Shown here: one piece after another, positions 7,827-11,544 of the stretch
How positions within the stretch are numbered: position 1 is the first letter of the stretch
Layout of the letters: the number at the start of each line of letters is the position of its first letter
The notes under the pieces: generated by a model
Database searches by the model: none
Seen by the model: the letters and a program-made list of their open reading frames with translations, nothing else
What the model was told of the DNA's origin: nothing
Program-made: the position numbers and the translations under genes
Assembly (NCBI GenBank): GCA_966128725.1
Contig: CBHYLN010000157.1
Coordinates: forward strand, 1-11,544
Source of the DNA: JAFDZV01 sp966128725
GTDB lineage: Bacteria; Bacteroidota; Ignavibacteria; OLB7
Direction of reading: 5' to 3'
Length of the DNA: 11,544 nt

Positions 7827-9983
7827 GTGAAGCGTATTCTACCGATCGCGCTGGTCGCGGCTGTTTTTACAACTTTTGCTGCTGTTGCTCAGGAGGCCGT
7901 GCCGCCGGTTCCGGACACGCCCAGCGTGCGCCAGCCGGTTGTTGACCCGCCACCGCCGGAGCGTGCCGAAGATCCGCCGGCAACACCGCCGGAGCCGCCG
8001 CGCGACCAGCCGCCACCTGTTCCGGACAGCCTGCGCCTGAATCGCGACAATCTTCGCGAGACATATTTCCGTGTGGGCTTCTATGGTGGCTACGCCTGGA
8101 ACTTCCATCAAACCAGCGCCACGCTGTTCACCGGCGGCGGCGAGTGTGGCGCGTTCAACAACGGGCGCGGGAACGGCCCGGCCATTGGTGTGTTCGCCGA
8201 GATTCCGGTGCTGCCGCAGTGGCTTGATGCCGTGGTGGCCGTGAACTTCTTCCAGCGCGGCGGCACGTTTGGCGAGGTATACACCGCGGGGCTGCCCGTG
8301 TTGGACCCCTCAAGCAAGCAATACGTGCCCCTGGAGCGTGTGCATCGCTACTCGGCCGATCTTGGCTACCTGTTCGGGGAACTTGGCGCGCGCTTTACGC
8401 CGATCGACGATATCCCGTTCTACGCCCGGCTGGGTGGTGGTGTTGGCATCACGCCTTCAACGCCCACGCACACGCAGACCGAGGAGATTCTTTCGCCCGA
8501 GGGGGTGCTGTATCCGGAAACCAACACACGCGTGCGCAACGTCTCCAGCGGCAGCATCCGCGATGTTGGGCCGCATATCGCCGTGGGCGCCGCGTTGGGT
8601 TACGAGCTTCGGATTGGCCCGCGAATGACCGCCGCGCCCGAGGTGAGCTACTACTACGCGCTGAACGATGTAACCCCCAATTATCGCTGGCGGATATCCG
8701 CCGCACAGGCCGGCCTGGCTGTACGCTGGAGCTTCGGGAAGCTGCCCGAGCTGCCGAAGCCGCCGCCCGATACGGTAATCCCGCCACCGCCGCCGGAACC
8801 GCAGCCGCCGCGTGGCGTGATTGCATCGGCCGGTGCCGGCAAGATCGAGATCGTGGAGACCGTGGTTACCGAGACGTTCCCGATCCTGCCCTACATCTTC
8901 TTCGACAGTGCCAGCGCCGAGATTGCCCCGCGATATCGCAGGATTGGCGAGACCGAAACCGTGGGGTTTGTGGAAACCGCGCTTCCGCACCGTTCGCTGG
9001 CGGCGTATTACGAGATGTTGAACATCGTGGGAAGCCGCCTGGCGCGCACGCCCGCGATGAAGATCACGCTGAACGGCACCACCGATGGGCGTGAGCAGGG
9101 CACGCTGCCCGGCGCACGCGAGCTGGCACGCGGGCGCGCCGAGGCCGTGAAGAACTATCTGGTGAACACGTGGAAGGTGGATCCTGCGCGGATCGCCATC
9201 ACCACCTCGGCATTGCCGTCGTTCCCGTCGAGCATGGAATATGCCGAGGGGGCCGAGGAGAACCGTCGCGTGGAGATTCTGGCCGCCGATGGTGAAGTAT
9301 TGCGCCCGATCATTTTCGAGCGGTTCAACGAACATGCGATCGAGCCAAAGCAGATTCCGTTGTCGATGAGCGCCAGCAGCGAATCGGGGATCGCATCATG
9401 GCAATTGAACATCGCCGCCGCCGGTGAGTCCGTTTGGCGGCAGGGCGGCAACGGCGAACCGCCGCCGAACATCGCATGGCAGCTTGATGCCGATGCCGCG
9501 GCGGCACTGGCAAAGCGGTTAAGCGGCGATGGTGTGGTGCGTTGCGAATTGCGCGTAACCGATAACAACGGGAAGACGTCAACATCGTATTTCGATCAGC
9601 CGGCCCGCAAGATGCTGAACCCGTTCGAGGTAAGCCGGCTGAGCCTTATCGTGTTCGACTTCGACAAGTCCGCGATTAACCAGCAGAATCAGCAGATGAT
9701 TTCGTCGTTTGTGTCGAAATCCATGCAGCCAACATCCACGGCCGCGATTGTTGGCTCCACCGACCGCCTGGGCGAGTTGGAGCACAACAAGGAGCTTTCG
9801 ATCTCCCGCGCCGAGGCCGTTCGTGATCTGGTGGTAAAGGAACAGCCGAAGGCCAACATTACCTCGGTTGAGGGTGTTGGTCCGTCGCGCCTGCTGTACG
9901 ATAACGCCACGCCGGAAGGGCGGTACTACTGTCGTACAGTCCAGGTTGAAGTGAAAACTCCGATCGGCGATGCGCTGCGATAA
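7827..9983 (+). CDS. OmpA-family outer-membrane protein: beta-barrel plus two OmpA-like domains
   Basis: 718 residues from the GTG at 7827. This start gives a clean signal peptide (KRILPIALVAAVFTTFAAVAQ), whereas the open frame upstream to 7689 translates to an Arg/Trp-rich non-coding-like stretch. No clear ribosome-binding site is seen. Residues 23-75 are Pro-rich. About 80-306 show alternating amphipathic strands typical of a small outer-membrane beta-barrel (YFRVGFYGGYAW to AVRWSFGK). A second Pro-rich linker (IPPPPPEPQPP) leads to an OmpA-like domain at about 354-486 (FFDSASAEIAP, TTDG, RGRAEAVKNYL), an Ig-like spacer at about 487-605, and a second OmpA-like domain at 606-718 (FDFDKSAI, STDRLGELEHNKELSISRAEAV). 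The Asp and Arg that bind diaminopimelate in OmpA are present in both, and the second is closer to consensus. Likely anchors the outer membrane to peptidoglycan; any link to the T9SS cargo genes upstream is inference. Confidence 0.9.
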   Translation: MKRILPIALVAAVFTTFAAVAQEAVPPVPDTPSVRQPVVDPPPPERAEDPPATPPEPPRDQPPPVPDSLRLNRDNLRETYFRVGFYGGYAWNFHQTSATLFTGGGECGAFNNGRGNGPAIGVFAEIPVLPQWLDAVVAVNFFQRGGTFGEVYTAGLPVLDPSSKQYVPLERVHRYSADLGYLFGELGARFTPIDDIPFYARLGGGVGITPSTPTHTQTEEILSPEGVLYPETNTRVRNVSSGSIRDVGPHIAVGAALGYELRIGPRMTAAPEVSYYYALNDVTPNYRWRISAAQAGLAVRWSFGKLPELPKPPPDTVIPPPPPEPQPPRGVIASAGAGKIEIVETVVTETFPILPYIFFDSASAEIAPRYRRIGETETVGFVETALPHRSLAAYYEMLNIVGSRLARTPAMKITLNGTTDGREQGTLPGARELARGRAEAVKNYLVNTWKVDPARIAITTSALPSFPSSMEYAEGAEENRRVEILAADGEVLRPIIFERFNEHAIEPKQIPLSMSASSESGIASWQLNIAAAGESVWRQGGNGEPPPNIAWQLDADAAAALAKRLSGDGVVRCELRVTDNNGKTSTSYFDQPARKMLNPFEVSRLSLIVFDFDKSAINQQNQQMISSFVSKSMQPTSTAAIVGSTDRLGELEHNKELSISRAEAVRDLVVKEQPKANITSVEGVGPSRLLYDNATPEGRYYCRTVQVEVKTPIGDALR

Positions 9984-9989
9984 TTGGAA

Positions 9990-10007
9990 CGGCTTTGCTG
10001 ATTTTTT
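9990..10007 (+). terminator. possible weak intrinsic terminator after the OmpA-family gene
   Basis: A four-pair stem (CGGC, loop TTT, GCTG; one pair is G-T) is followed after one A by six T residues at 10002-10007, starting 7 bases after the TAA. It is the only place in the window where a T-run follows a hairpin near a stop codon, but the stem is very short. Confidence 0.35.
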
Positions 10008-10126
10008 CATGACGGCCGGGATCGCCAAGCGCTTATTGAAAGATGCAGATGTATCCCAGTCGACGTGCCGACAGCCGTGAAAGCGGCTACAGGTTATTCG
10101 GGTTCATATAGTGTCAGCGGGGGAAT

Positions 10127-10179
10127 CGGTGGATACACGGCATGGGACGTGACCACCGTGATATGTGAACTACACATAT
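10127..10179 (+). other. two tandem stem-loops, candidate structured RNA or operator
   Basis: First hairpin: CGGTGG (10127-10132), internal loop ATA, CACG (10136-10139), loop GCATGGGA, CGTG (10148-10151), A, CCACCG (10153-10158), ten pairs in total. Two bases later ATATGTG (10161-10167) pairs perfectly with CACATAT (10173-10179) around a 5-base loop. The second is also a good dyad for a DNA-binding protein. Further stems follow immediately at 10189-10199 and 10202-10242. Confidence 0.35.
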
Positions 10180-10360
10180 TCTTGTGGGGGGTGATACCCG
10201 CCGCAAACTTTTGGTTGGTTTGATACGTTGTTGTGGTTTGCGCAGGTTCGGTAGTTATGAAGCGTTGTGTTTCGCGAGGTCCGCATCATTGACGATTCTT
10301 CACGCCCGCAATGTTTGGTTCCGGACCACATTCTTCGTAACATTATAGGCATTTCGCTAT

Positions 10361-10384
10361 CCCCCAATACATGCGGTATGGGGG
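10361..10384 (+). other. strong C5/G5 hairpin in the LuxR-gene leader
   Basis: CCCCC (10361-10365), bulged A, ATAC (10367-10370), loop ATGCG (10371-10375), GTAT (10376-10379), GGGGG (10380-10384): nine pairs with one bulge. No T-run follows. It lies 235 bases before the LuxR-type start and may be an attenuator-like or structural element. Confidence 0.35.
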
Positions 10385-10449
10385 TGGTGCCAGTCAGTTC
10401 CCCCGTTCTGTTGCTACTCAATTGCGTGTGCCGCGGTGACCCCCCCATG

Positions 10450-10496
10450 GCATGCAGGGTAGTGCAGTGGCTGGATTGCATGCTCCCCACCTGCAC
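10450..10496 (+). promoter_or_regulatory. interlocked stems: possible pseudoknot or RNA switch upstream of the LuxR-type gene
   Basis: GCATGCA (10450-10456) pairs with TGCATGC (10477-10483), and GTGCAGTGG (10462-10470) pairs with CCA-c-CTGCAC (10487-10496, one bulged C). The pairings cross, so they are either mutually exclusive or form an H-type pseudoknot with single-stranded links of 5, 6 and 3 bases. The element ends 123 bases before the ATG at 10620. Regulatory function is inferred from geometry and position only. Confidence 0.3.
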
Positions 10497-10559
10497 GGTT
10501 ATTCATTGCAGTACTGCGCGCTCATCTGCGGCGGGCGTCTCGGCTGTACCTACATACCA

Positions 10560-10581
10560 TTGGCCATAGAGTATGGGCCAA
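10560..10581 (+). promoter_or_regulatory. stem-loop just upstream of the LuxR-type gene
   Basis: TTGGCCAT (10560-10567), loop AGAGT, AT-g-GGCCAA (10573-10581): eight pairs with one bulged G, ending 38 bases before the ATG at 10620. A perfect 10-base palindrome GCAGTACTGC lies 43 bases upstream at 10508-10517. Either could be an operator, perhaps for autoregulation by the LuxR-type product; this is inference. Confidence 0.25.
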
Positions 10582-10619
10582 GCTGGGTACCGGCATGCAC
10601 ATGAGGTATAGGGAACGTT

Positions 10620-11486
10620 ATGCCACGTCAAGTACCGAAGACTGTTGATCACGACAGCGTAGCCTTTGAGGAACGCCCGATGGTGCCGCGCACCGCGGTG
10701 GCCGTGCCGGAGAATGGTCCGTATCTGCCGGACCATGTGGTGCAGTTTCTCAATGCTCTGCCAACGGTTGGTGACATGACCGCCTGGATGGAGCTGTTTC
10801 GCGAGGGGCTGCGCACGTTTCTTGGCGATATCGATCGCGTGGCGGTGCGCGTGAATCCTAATTGTCCGCTCGAGTGGCCGGAGGATTACAACCCGTCGTC
10901 GCGAATTACACAGCTTGTGCTTGATCCGATCAAGGCAAGCGAGACGGTGATGATGACCACACAGCTCAACGATCTGGCACCGTCGGCAAGTCTGCTGCTG
11001 GATCTTGCGTCGAACGGTCATCAGCTCGACGAGTACCATGCGCCACTGTGCTACGACTATTATTTCGCCGGCAAGGCGTATCTGGGTTCGGTGTTGTTGT
11101 TCCGCGAACGCGGTAAAAGCCCGATATCCGAGCGCACACGTAACGTGATGGCCTCGCTGGAGCCGTTCATGGTCTTCGTGCTGTCCGATCTGGTTACCAG
11201 GCATTTCTTTGCTCGGCCGGTTGACCGGTTGTTCATGGAGATCCTGAGCCAGGTGGCCGATGAAGGCAATCTCAGCTCGCAGGATACCAGGATTCTTAGC
11301 CTGATGCTGCTTGGGTTGAGCTACAAACAAGTTGCCGACCGGATGGATCTTTCAATCGATACCATCCGCAAGCACACCAAGCGAATCTATCGGAAGACCC
11401 GCACAGGAAGTCTCCCGGAGTTGTTCGCAAAGTATTTCTCGCCACGATTCGGAATCGAGGGTCTTGGCGAGGATGACAGCCTGTAG
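10620..11486 (+). CDS. LuxR-type helix-turn-helix transcription regulator
   Basis: 288 residues from the ATG at 10620, which has AGGGAA four bases upstream. An in-frame ATG at 10680 has GAGGAA six bases upstream, and the G/C third-position bias of this genome only becomes evident from there, so the real start may be 10680 (268 residues). Residues about 45-200 form an alpha/beta region without the receiver-domain phosphorylation pattern; it could be a GAF-like or autoinducer-type sensor domain, but no ligand can be named. The C-terminal part, about 218-275, is a LuxR/GerE helix-turn-helix: LSSQDTRILSLMLLGLSYKQ, then VADRMDLSIDTIRKHTKRIYRK with recognition helix near 244-258. It is a probable cytoplasmic DNA-binding regulator whose targets are unknown. 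It stands alone behind a 636-bp structured leader, so it is probably transcribed separately from the envelope genes upstream. Confidence 0.88.
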   Translation: MPRQVPKTVDHDSVAFEERPMVPRTAVAVPENGPYLPDHVVQFLNALPTVGDMTAWMELFREGLRTFLGDIDRVAVRVNPNCPLEWPEDYNPSSRITQLVLDPIKASETVMMTTQLNDLAPSASLLLDLASNGHQLDEYHAPLCYDYYFAGKAYLGSVLLFRERGKSPISERTRNVMASLEPFMVFVLSDLVTRHFFARPVDRLFMEILSQVADEGNLSSQDTRILSLMLLGLSYKQVADRMDLSIDTIRKHTKRIYRKTRTGSLPELFAKYFSPRFGIEGLGEDDSL

Positions 11487-11544
11487 GCACGGTCGTTAGG
11501 CTGTTTCAGGTGTCGTGACCAATTCGGCGCAACCGGCGGCGTCG
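11487..11544. other. downstream tail without an assignable gene
   Basis: 58 bases after the LuxR-type stop codon. No terminator hairpin or T-run is visible. A GTG at 11515 opens ten codons to the window edge with G/C-rich third positions and has CAGG four bases upstream, so a further + strand gene could begin here, but ten codons cannot establish it. Confidence 0.3.

Larger units (their letters stand above)
9984..10619. other. 636-bp non-coding region with many stem-loops
   Basis: No credible gene is seen: open frames on either strand translate to Cys-rich, low-plausibility sequence and lack the G/C third-position bias of the neighbours. The sequence is less GC-rich than the flanking genes, with a T/G-rich patch at about 10208-10275. 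Inverted repeats run through it: 10073-10088 (AGCCG/CGGCT), 10127-10158, 10161-10179, 10189-10199 (GGGT/ACCC), 10202-10242 (CGCAAAC/GTTTGCG), 10278-10327 (GGTCCG/CGGACC), 10361-10384, 10450-10496, 10508-10517 and 10560-10581. It presumably holds the promoter and leader of the LuxR-type gene, and might encode a structured RNA. No known riboswitch or tRNA consensus was recognised. Confidence 0.6.

Noticed and set aside
6382..9335. Long - strand open frames at 6382-7578 and 8457-9335
   Set aside because: Antisense to well-supported + strand coding sequence, with biased composition and no recognisable domain.
10091..10140. tRNA-like GGGTTCATA segment
   Set aside because: No acceptor stem, anticodon arm or complete T-arm can be assembled around it.
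10230..10259. Bacteroidota-style promoter GTTG-N18-TAGTTATG
   Set aside because: Each element deviates from the TTTG / TAnnTTTG consensus and the spacing is short; in a T/G-rich patch such matches are expected by chance. TACCATTG at 10555-10562 was also considered but has no upstream element.
10170..10496. 108-codon - strand open frame in the non-coding region
   Set aside because: Product has no motif, the codon bias is absent, and it crosses the hairpins at 10361-10384 and 10450-10496.
10267..10569. 100-codon + strand open frame in the non-coding region
   Set aside because: Starts at GTG without a ribosome-binding site, is Cys-rich with no domain, lacks G/C third-position bias, and overlaps several stem-loops.

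Overview
The window is GC-rich with strong G/C preference at third codon positions. It carries five genes, all on the + strand; the first is cut by the left edge. Two proteins, at 1049-2629 and 2749-7683, end in a type IX secretion system (T9SS) C-terminal sorting domain. They occur with a DUF1800/DUF1501 pair, long arrays of choice-of-anchor-D-like Ig modules, and an OmpA-family protein with Pro-rich linkers. This points to the Bacteroidota/Chlorobiota group. High GC, LamG plus anchor-D architectures and tandem OmpA domains suggest an Ignavibacteria- or Kapabacteria-like lineage, but that placement is an inference from protein style and no marker gene is present.

Layout: 1-894 is the C-terminal part of a DUF1800 protein. 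895-1048 is a gap with two stem-loops. 1049-2629 is a DUF1501 protein with a twin-arginine-type signal and a T9SS tail. 2641-2669 is a perfect 11-bp hairpin, likely a terminator. 2749-7683 is a 1644-residue secreted protein (LamG, about eight Ig-like modules, two cohesin-like modules, T9SS tail). 7705-7730 is a second strong hairpin. 7827-9983 is an outer-membrane protein with a predicted beta-barrel and two OmpA-like domains. 9984-10619 is a 636-bp non-coding stretch unusually rich in stem-loops. 10620-11486 is a LuxR-type transcription regulator. The last 58 bases have no assignable gene.

Reading of the whole: the first four genes all encode envelope or surface proteins. The DUF1800 and DUF1501 proteins are a recurrent pair of unknown function, the DUF1501 member and the giant protein look like T9SS cargo, and the OmpA-family protein probably ties the outer membrane to peptidoglycan. 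The strong hairpins between genes suggest several transcription units and not one operon. The LuxR-type gene stands apart behind the long structured leader. The least explained part is that leader (10073-10600), with consecutive hairpins, a possible pseudoknot and three GCATGC palindromes. No CRISPR array, tRNA, rRNA, insertion sequence or phage gene was seen.
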